From contig OZ252023.1 in assembly GCA_965247425.1 (NCBI GenBank), positions 1,612,001 through 1,676,000 of the forward strand: a DNA stretch of 64,000 nucleotides, read 5' to 3'. This DNA is from CAZOZZ01 sp965247425 (GTDB taxonomy: Bacteria; Acidobacteriota; Terriglobia; 20CM-2-55-15). Positions 17,499 through 25,750 of this stretch are shown here, one piece after another. Made by a program: the position numbers and the translations under genes. Below the pieces are notes generated by a model that saw nothing but the letters and a program-made list of their open reading frames with translations, ran no database searches and was not told the DNA's origin. Numbering within the stretch: position 1 is the first letter of the stretch; every line of letters starts with the position of its first letter.

Positions 17499-18854
17499 TT
17501 GGCTGACAGGGGACACTGGGGATCGAAGGTCGGGTTTATTCTCGCGGCGGCCGGGTCGGCCGTCGGGCTCGGAAACATCTGGAAGTTTCCATATATCACC
17601 GGCGTCAACGGCGGCGGCGCGTTCGTTCTGATCTATCTGGTTTGCATCGCCCTGGTGGGGCTTCCCGTGATGACTGCCGAGGTCCTGCTTGGACGCGCCA
17701 CGCAGACATCCGCTGTCGGCGCCTTCCGAAAGCTTTCCAATGCCGGTAGCGGGTGGGTCGCCTTTGGCTGGCTGGGTGTGGCGGGTTCGTTTGTCATTCT
17801 GTCTTACTACAGCGTGGTTGCCGGCTGGGCGCTCCATTACAGCTACCTTTCGCTGTCCGGCCAGATCGTCGGGTTGGGACCCGACGGTGTGGGACCGGCC
17901 TTTGATGCGCTCTTCGCTTCGAACGGCCTGAACCTCTTCTGGCACTTCGTGTTCATGGCCCTGACAGTCGGCGTCGTGATCGGCGGCGTCAGCAAGGGCC
18001 TCGAACGCTGGGCCCGCATTCTGATGCCGGCCCTTTTCGTCCTGATGCTGATCCTGCTGGTGAATTCGTTCACGCTGGACGGGTTTTCCCGCGCACTGGA
18101 TTTTGTCTTCGGGTTCCACACCGAGCAGTTGACCGCCGCTGGTGTTCTCGAAGCTCTTGGCCACGCCTTCTTCACGCTGAGTCTCGGAATGGGCGCGATG
18201 CTGACGTATGGGAGCTATCTCAAGAAGACGGACGACATCATGTCGGCCTCAATCACGATTTCAGTCCTCGACACCGTGATCGCGCTCACCGCTTCGATGG
18301 TCCTTTTCCCGATCATTTTTACGTATGGCATGGAACCGGGTGCGGGGCCGGGTCTGGTGTTTGTCAGCGTTCCCATTGCCATGAGCCAGATGGCCGGCGG
18401 GAGTTTCCTGTCGTTCGCGTTCTTTGCCCTCCTGGTATTCGCGGCATTGTCCAGTTCGATTTCCATGCTCGAGGTGATTACCTCCTATTTGATCGATGAG
18501 GTGAAATGGCTGCGCTCCCGCGCCACCCTGGTTTCGGCTGGAATCATCGCTCTGATTGGCATTCCCTCGGCGCTGAGTGGCGGAACCCGGTTGTTCGGAG
18601 ATTCGTTTGCCGGGGTCTTTGGCCGGAACTGGTTCGACACGTTTGATTATCTTGCCTCGAACTGGATCCTGCCGCTGGGCGGTCTCGGCATCGCATTGTT
18701 TACGGCCTGGCGTGTGGATGACGCAATCCGACATCGAGAGTTCCTGGAAGGCACGAAGCTGGCGTTTTTCTACAAGGCGTGGTTGTTCCTGCTCAAGTAC
18801 GTCGTTCCGGTCGCCATCACGTTCGTGTTCCTTCACGCGATCGGAGTGATCTGA
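17499..18854 (+). CDS. sodium-dependent NSS/SNF-family transporter
   Basis: 451 residues from a TTG at 17499 with GGGG eight bases upstream. The start fits because GHWGSKVGFILAAAGSAVGLGNIWKFPY is the conserved helix 1 of the neurotransmitter:sodium symporter family, where the unwound middle binds substrate and Na+. About 11 helices follow, as in bacterial members such as LeuT and MhsT. LSLGMGAMLTYGSYL is the helix 6 unwound region. It imports an amino acid or related amine with Na+. The next gene, a class II aldolase, begins two bases after its stop, so the pair is an operon; the transporter may feed that enzyme. Confidence 0.87.
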   Translation: MADRGHWGSKVGFILAAAGSAVGLGNIWKFPYITGVNGGGAFVLIYLVCIALVGLPVMTAEVLLGRATQTSAVGAFRKLSNAGSGWVAFGWLGVAGSFVILSYYSVVAGWALHYSYLSLSGQIVGLGPDGVGPAFDALFASNGLNLFWHFVFMALTVGVVIGGVSKGLERWARILMPALFVLMLILLVNSFTLDGFSRALDFVFGFHTEQLTAAGVLEALGHAFFTLSLGMGAMLTYGSYLKKTDDIMSASITISVLDTVIALTASMVLFPIIFTYGMEPGAGPGLVFVSVPIAMSQMAGGSFLSFAFFALLVFAALSSSISMLEVITSYLIDEVKWLRSRATLVSAGIIALIGIPSALSGGTRLFGDSFAGVFGRNWFDTFDYLASNWILPLGGLGIALFTAWRVDDAIRHREFLEGTKLAFFYKAWLFLLKYVVPVAITFVFLHAIGVI

Positions 18855-18856
18855 TC

Positions 18857-19573
18857 ATGGACACGCAAATCGCATTCGACATCGCCTGTGCCGCAAGGAT
18901 TCTGGCATCCGAGGGCCTGTCGGTGTTGGTAGCGGGTCATCTGAGCGTTAGTGTCGACGGTCAGATGTACGTGAATCGTTTCGGTCCGTCCTTCTCCCGC
19001 GTGACGCCCGACGACATCATCCTGGTCGATTACGACGGAAACGTCGTGGAAGGGGAAGGGCATACGAACGACACGATTCGCCTTCACGGCGTCCTGCACC
19101 GGATGGTTCCCGAAGCCCGGGTCCTGATCCACACGCATCCGAGCTCTGTGGTCACTTTGAGTTCCTTTCGAATCATTCCGGAAATTTATGATCAGGAGAG
19201 CTGCTTTCTCGCCGGAGATATAGCCATCTATGACGAGGACTACGAGGGCCTCGCTTCTACGGACGACCGAATCGGCCCGATGGCCGATGTTTTGAGGAAA
19301 GCACGCAACCTGATCATGCCCAATCACGGGGCGTTGACTTCCGGTGACAGCCTGGCCGGGGCGACGATTCGGATGATCCTTATGGAGAACATCGCGCGTC
19401 GATTTCTGGAGGTGTCCCAGACGAAGTCAACGCTCGGGAAGACGCCCCAGGCCATCTCATCGGACGTCGCAATCCAGACCCGTAAGGAACTCGAGGGCCT
19501 GAAGGCCGAAGGTCTGGTCTGGCAGGATTACGTCAAGAGACTAGGTTTCGATCAACCGGACGGCTTTCACTGA
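18857..19573 (+). CDS. class II aldolase/adducin-family protein
   Basis: 238 residues starting two bases after the transporter stop. The family comprises Zn-dependent aldolases, epimerases and decarboxylases such as fuculose-phosphate aldolase and AraD. Visible: AGHLSVSVDGQMYVNRFG, VTPDDIILVDYDGNVVEGEG, RLHGVLHRM with VLIHTHPSSVV (two zinc His residues) and NLIMPNHGALTSGDSLAGAT with the third His. The acidic residue usually found near LPAHG is not obvious. Cytoplasmic. The operon with an Na+-coupled transporter suggests catabolism of an imported hydroxylated or amino compound. Confidence 0.8.
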   Translation: MDTQIAFDIACAARILASEGLSVLVAGHLSVSVDGQMYVNRFGPSFSRVTPDDIILVDYDGNVVEGEGHTNDTIRLHGVLHRMVPEARVLIHTHPSSVVTLSSFRIIPEIYDQESCFLAGDIAIYDEDYEGLASTDDRIGPMADVLRKARNLIMPNHGALTSGDSLAGATIRMILMENIARRFLEVSQTKSTLGKTPQAISSDVAIQTRKELEGLKAEGLVWQDYVKRLGFDQPDGFH

Positions 19574-19581
19574 TTCGTTCG

Positions 19582-19754
19582 GGATAGAGTGTCGGGGCGG
19601 GCGTCCCGGCCCGCCCGCCGGGCACGCGGAATCCACCAGTGGAGCCATGCCCCCGGACGAATGGCCGTAATGTTCCAGCCGGAGTCGCGTTTGGGCTCAG
19701 TATCGGAGTATTGCGGTGTGCCCGCGGGGGGCCGCCCGCCCCGACATTCTATCC
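19582..19754. repeat. inverted-repeat element family 2, copy A
   Basis: 173 bp with near-perfect 22-bp terminal inverted repeats: the left end begins GGATAGAGTGTCGGGGCGGG, and the right end is the reverse complement of GGATAGAATGTCGGGGCGGG. It is GC-rich, with internal palindromes such as CGGCCCGCCCGCCGGGC. It ends two bases short of the lon stop codon. Related copies are at 47239-47361 and 53689-53809. Confidence 0.8.
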
Positions 19755-19756
19755 TG

Positions 19757-22084
19757 TCAATTTGCTTCTTTTCCCAATGCGATTTCGAAGACTTCTCCAA
19801 CGTTTTCGACCAGGTGGATTTGGATATTCCGGCCCACGTCGTCCGGTATTTCGGTGACGTCGCTCTCGTTCGCCCTGGGCAGTATGACGTGGCGTATGCC
19901 GGCCCGGTAGGCAGCCAGGATTTTTTCATGGATTCCTCCCACTCCGAGGACCTGGCCGCGCAGGGAAATTTCTCCGGTCATGGCCATGTTGCCTGGTATC
20001 GGCCGACCCGACAGGAGAGACGCGATCGCCGTCGCGACGGCGATTCCTGCCGAGGGGCCGTCCTTTGGGATTGCTCCTTCAGGAAAGTGAACGTGCAGGT
20101 CTTTCTCGTTGAGGATACCTGCGGGAATGTCGAGCTCGTCGGCTCGGGAACGCACGTAGGACAAGGCGGCCTGTACCGATTCCCGCAAAACTTCTCCCAG
20201 CAGTCCTGTGACCGTCGTGATGCCCTCTCCGGGCATCAGCAATGCTTCGACTGGCAGCAGATCGCCGCCGGCTTCGGTCCAGGCCAGGCCGTTTGCGGCT
20301 CCAATGACCGGCTTGGCTGCGCTCGAACGCTGCTTGAAGGTCGGGGGACCCAGGTGTTCTTCGAGATTGCGCAGGCTGACCGTGTAGCGACCGAGTCGCT
20401 CGGTCGTCAACGCCAGCGCGATTCGCCTGCACAGCGTTTCGAGCCGGATCGTAAGACCTCGGACTCCAGCTTCTTTCGTGTATTCGGAAATGACCTTACC
20501 CAGGGCGGCGGGAGACAAACGAATGTTGCGGCCCTCGAGTCCGTGGTGGCGGACAACCTGCGGCCAGACATAGTCACGGGCAATGGCCAGCTTGTCGGCG
20601 TCGGTGTAACCCGACAGTGTGACGACGTCCACACAGTCCCAGAGGGCGTACGGGATCTCTTCTTCCACGTTTGCGGTGATCACAACCAGTGCTTCGGACA
20701 GATCGAAAGGCACGCCGAGGTAGTGATCCAGGAAACGGCTGTTTCGTGCGGGGTCGAGCGCTTCGAGCATCGCGGGCAACAGGTCCTCGCCGAGGAGATG
20801 AATGTCGTCGATGAGAAGAAGTGGATTTCGCACCCCGGTCTCTCGCAGGCCATCGAGAATTTGACCTGGTCTTGCCGCCACCTCAGTTCGGCGGCTTCCG
20901 CGGATGTGGGCTTCGTCGTGAATTCCGCTGACCGGAATTCTCAAACAAGGGCGATCCAGCACTTCCCCGAGCGTCCGGGCCAGGCTGGTCTTGCCTGTGC
21001 CGGGCGGCCCGACTATGGCGAGCAAGGGTTTGGTCGTCCCGCCGAACTTGCGCACCGCGAGAAATTCGAGCAGACGATCGCGCGCGGCTCCGAGGCCGAG
21101 ATATCGCTTGTTAAACAGTCGTCGCGCTCGCCCGAGGTTGATCGACTCTTCCTGGGTTCGGTGCCACGGTAGAGACAGAACCCATTCGACGTATGCCCGT
21201 ATCGATGTTTCTTCGAGCACGTGAACTTCGCCCTCTCGCAGACGCTGGATGTCGCGCTGTGCCTCGGCAGCCACAGGAGAAGGCAGCGTCGCTTCCCGAA
21301 CCTTCTCGCCGAGTTCCACGATCTTGCCTTCGGCCGGGTCCAACTCGATCAGTTCGCGGTGGATGATCGAGAGTTGCTCACGGAGAGCTTCTCGCCGATG
21401 CGTTCGGTCGATGGCGCCCTCGGCTTTGATTCGGACTTCTCCGGCGATCTGTGCCCGCTGAATCTGATGCTCGAGAAGCTTTGCCAGGAGTTCCAGCCGC
21501 GTGGACACTTCGATTGCTTCCAACGCCTGACGCTTTTCCGAATAACTGAACTGAATCGTATCGGCGACGAGATCCGCGCATCGGGAAGCATCCTCGACAT
21601 TGAACCGAACCACCCGGACGAATTCGTCGGGATAACGTTTGTCTACCCGAACGAGAGTCTCGACAAGGGAAGTCACCCGTTCCACGAGAGCTTGAACCGC
21701 CGGCTCGTCGCCATCCGTCACGGCAGGGCGATCGCTCTCGGCCCGGAAATACGGTTGTGAGGGCGCGATCTTGTTCAGTCGGACTCGTCCGAGGCCTTGC
21801 AGCACAACCTGGGTCGTGCCGTGACTCATCCGGATCCGACTCAGTATCCTCGACGCTACGGCGAACCGGCTGAGGTTTCGCTCCCGATACGCACCGTCAG
21901 GATCGATGAACACACCCGCGGCCACGATGTCTTCCGAGTCGGAATGGTCATCGAGAAGCCGGAGATTCTGTTTCATTCCGATCTGGACGGAAGCCACCTG
22001 CAAAGGAAAAAGAACCGTGCTCTTGAGGATCAACACCGGCACACTCTCCGGGAGCGTCCATTCCAATTTGACGTGTGGACTCAT
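19757..22084 (-). CDS. lon: ATP-dependent Lon protease (LonA type)
   Basis: 775 residues, close to the usual 780-800. It degrades misfolded and regulatory proteins in the cytoplasm. The N-terminal LON substrate domain starts LESVPVLILK-like (LPESVPVLILKSTVLFP). A helical region follows, then the AAA+ module: Walker A GPPGTGKTSLARTLG near residue 358, Walker B LLLIDDIHLL, RGSRRTEV. The proteolytic domain has Ser about 677 in IPKDGPSAGIAV and Lys about 719 in GVGGIHEKILAA, the Ser-Lys dyad. TGEISLRGQVL is conserved between them. Full length and apparently functional. The stop codon directly abuts a family 2 repeat. A remnant of a different Lon-like protease is at about 44 kb. Confidence 0.93.
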   Translation of the reverse strand: MSPHVKLEWTLPESVPVLILKSTVLFPLQVASVQIGMKQNLRLLDDHSDSEDIVAAGVFIDPDGAYRERNLSRFAVASRILSRIRMSHGTTQVVLQGLGRVRLNKIAPSQPYFRAESDRPAVTDGDEPAVQALVERVTSLVETLVRVDKRYPDEFVRVVRFNVEDASRCADLVADTIQFSYSEKRQALEAIEVSTRLELLAKLLEHQIQRAQIAGEVRIKAEGAIDRTHRREALREQLSIIHRELIELDPAEGKIVELGEKVREATLPSPVAAEAQRDIQRLREGEVHVLEETSIRAYVEWVLSLPWHRTQEESINLGRARRLFNKRYLGLGAARDRLLEFLAVRKFGGTTKPLLAIVGPPGTGKTSLARTLGEVLDRPCLRIPVSGIHDEAHIRGSRRTEVAARPGQILDGLRETGVRNPLLLIDDIHLLGEDLLPAMLEALDPARNSRFLDHYLGVPFDLSEALVVITANVEEEIPYALWDCVDVVTLSGYTDADKLAIARDYVWPQVVRHHGLEGRNIRLSPAALGKVISEYTKEAGVRGLTIRLETLCRRIALALTTERLGRYTVSLRNLEEHLGPPTFKQRSSAAKPVIGAANGLAWTEAGGDLLPVEALLMPGEGITTVTGLLGEVLRESVQAALSYVRSRADELDIPAGILNEKDLHVHFPEGAIPKDGPSAGIAVATAIASLLSGRPIPGNMAMTGEISLRGQVLGVGGIHEKILAAYRAGIRHVILPRANESDVTEIPDDVGRNIQIHLVENVGEVFEIALGKEAN

Positions 22085-22138
22085 GCCATGACCTTGGGTC
22101 CGTCAATACTATCAGCAATCGGCATCAGGATTTTCAAT

Positions 22139-22299
22139 CGAAAGACGCAAAGGCGCAGAGACGCAAAGGCTATTTTATGGGACCCAAAAGACCCGGTCTG
22201 AGTTCTAAGGCAGCGAAGTATGTGGAAAGGAAACATCTCAATGAGTCGAGAAATTCCTTCAAAACTCACCTCTGCGTCTTTGCGTCTCTGCGTCGAAGG
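22139..22299. repeat. GACGCAGAGACGC inverted-repeat element, copy 2
   Basis: The left arm is CGAAAGACGCAAAGGCGCAG followed by AGACGCAAAGG (22139-22169). The right arm CACCTCTGCGTCTTTGCGTC...GCGTCGAAGG (22268-22299) is its imperfect reverse complement. It occupies the gap between lon's upstream region and the end of the AddA-like gene. Same sequence type as 2292-2387. Confidence 0.75.
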
Positions 22300-22312
22300 G
22301 GCTTCTCATTAC

Positions 22313-25300
22313 CTATATCGCTAACAGGTACCCCTTGGCAGGCAACCCCGTGATTTGTGCCATGGCGTGCATGTACCAGCCGAGTTGGAAGCGGTAGTGT
22401 TCCATTCGGGCCGTGAGGTCCGCGTCGGTTTTGAAGTCGACGACATACCAGGTATCGGTTTCGAGAAAGGCGAGGTCGATGATGCCCTCGAGTATGCGGT
22501 CGTCTTCGACCTTGAGAGTGACAGGCAGTTCCCGGTGGCTTCGTTCGGCTGCCTGGACCCGCTTCATGAAAGGGTGCCGGAGTGCCCCGGACGTGGCCCG
22601 GACGGCGGCGCGGACCTCTTCTTCCGGCGCGTCGATCAGGCGCGCGTGCATCTTTGCAAGCGAGGCGATGTCCTCCGGTGATGCATCGAGGGACACATCC
22701 CGCAGGACGACATGGACGAGGGTTCCGAACCGGGGTCCGGATGGTCGGTCGGCGGGTTTTTCGAGCTGCACGATCTGGATGGCTGATGCCGACACGGGCG
22801 CCGCGGTGAGCGCCTCGGTCGCGGTGAACACTTCGAATTGTGGCCGGCTGCCTTCTTCGATGAGCGCCTCACGCTGCCGTTTCCATTTCTCATAGTCGAC
22901 GGTCGACTGTTTATCCGAGTCTCCGTCCTTGTCTTCGGCGAGGATTTCTGCCTGGCGAAGCCCGAAGTTCCCTTCCACGTCGAGTCGGAGCCCGGCCGGA
23001 TCCCACCACACCACATCTATTTCACCTGTCTCGGGCCGATGCAGACCCGGTCGAACGGAGTACTCTTCGTGACCCATGAGATTGGCCGGACGGTCGAGCA
23101 CGGACCTGGCTCCGAATTCCGGACAGCCTGGAGCGGCCTTCGGGGTGCGCCGGGTCGAATTGGCCGGATATAGCGCCCTATTCAGGCAGCTGAGCCATCC
23201 GTCAATCGGTTCGTCGCCGACGGTCGGAACCACCAACAGGTCTCGGGCTCTGGTTGCGGCGACATAGGCGACCCGCGTCCCCTCGGCCTCATCACGCCGG
23301 TGCTCAATTTGTGCGTGGTCCTGGAGCTCCCAGGGAGAACACCCCAGGAGTCTCATCGCACAGAGTCCCTTTTCCCGGTCCACGTGCTTATCCGCCGCGG
23401 CAGCGGCCAGGTTGGCCGTAATGTCTGCCAGGACTATTACGGGGAACTCCAGTCCCTTGGCCGCATGAACCGTCATGATCCGAACTCCTTCGGCGCCTTC
23501 TTCGAGGACCGGAGATTCCGCGGCGTTGTCCGTCTCCGCTTCTCGGGTCAACAACTCCACGAACCCCCGGAACGACGAACCGCCACGGGCCTCGAACGCC
23601 CGTGCCATATCGCCCACCCGGTACACGTTCGCCAGGACCTGGTTACCGGCCGGCCTCAACGCAAAGGCCGCGTGTGCACGGGTTCGATCCAGCAGTTCGT
23701 GGATCGTTTCGACAAACGGCTGCCAGTTGCGCCGCCGGTGGAGTTCCCCAAGAAGCTCCAGGGCTTCGACGACAGGAGCAAAGTCGGGATCGATATCGCC
23801 TGGAGGCTTCCGGAAGGGATGCAACTTTCCAATCGAGTGGACGTATCGCAGCAGGACGCTGTCGGAAATTGCAAACAGCGATCCCCTCAAAGTCGCGTAC
23901 ACGGACAGCTCGTCGTCGGGCCACTCGACGGCACCGAGCGCGGCACGGATGGCTTCGACCTCCTCGCGCCGGTGGAAAGACTTGGCGCCCCAGAGCAGGT
24001 GGGGGAGATTGCGGCTCTCCAGCGCGTGGACGTACGGCCGCGTGACGTCGTTTCCCCAGGACATGAACCGGCGGAACAGAATGCAGACGTGACGTGAGGA
24101 AATCGGGATGTCCTCCCCGGATCCATCTGGATTTCGAATGCGCCAGCCACTTTCGTTCAGAAGCCATTCGATAAATGCGCCGACCGTATCGGGGGTCCCT
24201 GCTTCGACGGCTTGCTTCGTGATGCGATACCACCCATACGGGCGCGGAACGGGAAGCGCGACCAGGGAAGGCTGTCCCGATATGCCCTCTGAATACCGGT
24301 CGAGTGGAACATATGTGGGCTGGCCGGTGGTGGGATCCCCGTCCATAACGGGTCGAAAGGCCGCATTGACCGCGTTCTGAATATTCCTGACGGCTCGGAA
24401 GCTCCGGGTCAGGTAAACCTCGACCACACCTCGTGAGGTCAATATCCCCCGCAACGATTGATAGAAGACGACGTCGGCGCGTCGGAACCGGTAAATAGAC
24501 TGTTTGGGATCTCCAACCAGGAAAAGCTTTCCGGCCGTTGGTTGCGTTTCGCGCCAGTCTGCTTCGCCGGGATCGTCCGCGGCGAGCAGCAACAGAATTT
24601 CTGCCTGGAGAGGATCCGTATCCTGAAATTCGTCTACAAAGATGTGAGTAAAACGCCGTTGCAGGAAGCCTCGAACGTCCACGTTGTCCCGAATGAGCTC
24701 TCTGGTCGCCATCAGGAGATCGCCGAAGTCCAGTTTCCCGGCCCGTATCTTGGCCTGGTCATAGCGTTCGACCAGTTCCCACAGCTCGTCCCTCAGCCGA
24801 GCGGCGAGATCGGCCCCGGCCCGGCCCCGGAATCCTTCCAGCGTCCCGAGCAGCCGTTCTCTATCGTCCAGAATCCGCTGACGGGGGTATTCGTCGGAAA
24901 ACTTGCCGCGGCCCTTTTTCCTGTTGCGCTTCAGATCCCTCTCAAGGCTGACGAGGACTGCCTCGATCTCGTCGTAGTCCCGCCCGCGTACGGCCTCGGT
25001 CCGCTCGATCCGGTTGCTGAAATCGATCGTCGGCCGGAGCGCCTGTCGGAGTGCGTCTCGATCATTCCGACACGTCGATACTTGCACCGACAATGCCACC
25101 ACGTTCTTGACAATTCCGTCGATTTCTTTTTCGCGCTCGTACGGCTCCCTGCGCCAGGATGTCGGAAAGTCCCGCCACTCGATCAGATTCCATGCCGCGT
25201 TCCGGATTTGTTCGAGCGGGGACGGCCCTCCACTCCAGGAGGCGGCCCGCGACAAGGCGCGCCGCAGGCCGGGCGGGGGATTGTCGAGGCTTCCCTGAAT

Positions 25301-25750
25301 CCACTTGTTGAACACACGCTCGAACAGGCGGGGTGCCTCCTTCTCATCGAGCTCTTCGAAGCCCGGCTGGATCTTCGCCTCGACCGGCCGTTCGTGCAGG
25401 ATGTCGGCGCAGAAAGAATGGATGGTACCGATATGCGCTTCCTCCAGGCGTACCATTGCCTGTTCGAGTGCCTTTCGCTCGACCGGATTGTCCGTCCCCG
25501 TCCTGGCGCTGTCTAGCTCCTGTCGTAACCGGAGCTTCAATTCTCCGGCGGCCTTTCTGGTGAAAGTGACCGCGACGATGCGGTCCACCGTTGTGCGGTC
25601 CTTTTGAAGGACCGCGACGATGCGCCTCACCAGTTCCGATGTCTTCCCGGTCCCCGCCGCGGCCTCGACGAGCAGACTCTCGTCAAGCGACGTGCGGATA
25701 CGTTCCCTTGTCGGTCGATCGTCTCCTCCGGGTTGGCTTGTTTCGATCAT
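22313..25750 (-). CDS. addA: UvrD/AddA-type helicase-nuclease subunit
   Basis: 1145 residues from the ATG at 25750, overlapping the AddB-like stop as ATGA. It is the superfamily 1 helicase subunit of a RecBCD-like double-strand-break resection complex. Visible: Walker A LVEAAAGTGKTSELVRRI with Lys36, motif Ia AVTFTRKAAGELKLRLRQEL, LDFGDLLMATREL, motif II HIFVDEFQDTDPLQAEILL near residue 370, motif III KLFLVGDPKQSIYRFRRADV, motif V VRIMTVHAAKGLEFPVIVLAD, motif VI RVAYVAATRARDLLVV. The C-terminal PD-(D/E)xK nuclease contains ILEGIIDLAF and WYVVDFKTDAD. All catalytic motifs look intact. Confidence 0.88.
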   Translation of the reverse strand: MIETSQPGGDDRPTRERIRTSLDESLLVEAAAGTGKTSELVRRIVAVLQKDRTTVDRIVAVTFTRKAAGELKLRLRQELDSARTGTDNPVERKALEQAMVRLEEAHIGTIHSFCADILHERPVEAKIQPGFEELDEKEAPRLFERVFNKWIQGSLDNPPPGLRRALSRAASWSGGPSPLEQIRNAAWNLIEWRDFPTSWRREPYEREKEIDGIVKNVVALSVQVSTCRNDRDALRQALRPTIDFSNRIERTEAVRGRDYDEIEAVLVSLERDLKRNRKKGRGKFSDEYPRQRILDDRERLLGTLEGFRGRAGADLAARLRDELWELVERYDQAKIRAGKLDFGDLLMATRELIRDNVDVRGFLQRRFTHIFVDEFQDTDPLQAEILLLLAADDPGEADWRETQPTAGKLFLVGDPKQSIYRFRRADVVFYQSLRGILTSRGVVEVYLTRSFRAVRNIQNAVNAAFRPVMDGDPTTGQPTYVPLDRYSEGISGQPSLVALPVPRPYGWYRITKQAVEAGTPDTVGAFIEWLLNESGWRIRNPDGSGEDIPISSRHVCILFRRFMSWGNDVTRPYVHALESRNLPHLLWGAKSFHRREEVEAIRAALGAVEWPDDELSVYATLRGSLFAISDSVLLRYVHSIGKLHPFRKPPGDIDPDFAPVVEALELLGELHRRRNWQPFVETIHELLDRTRAHAAFALRPAGNQVLANVYRVGDMARAFEARGGSSFRGFVELLTREAETDNAAESPVLEEGAEGVRIMTVHAAKGLEFPVIVLADITANLAAAAADKHVDREKGLCAMRLLGCSPWELQDHAQIEHRRDEAEGTRVAYVAATRARDLLVVPTVGDEPIDGWLSCLNRALYPANSTRRTPKAAPGCPEFGARSVLDRPANLMGHEEYSVRPGLHRPETGEIDVVWWDPAGLRLDVEGNFGLRQAEILAEDKDGDSDKQSTVDYEKWKRQREALIEEGSRPQFEVFTATEALTAAPVSASAIQIVQLEKPADRPSGPRFGTLVHVVLRDVSLDASPEDIASLAKMHARLIDAPEEEVRAAVRATSGALRHPFMKRVQAAERSHRELPVTLKVEDDRILEGIIDLAFLETDTWYVVDFKTDADLTARMEHYRFQLGWYMHAMAQITGLPAKGYLLAI

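Noticed and set aside
19589..21172. Long plus-strand open frame (527 codons) opposite lon
   Set aside because: Overlaps the conserved Lon AAA and protease motifs on the other strand; the translation is low-information shadow.
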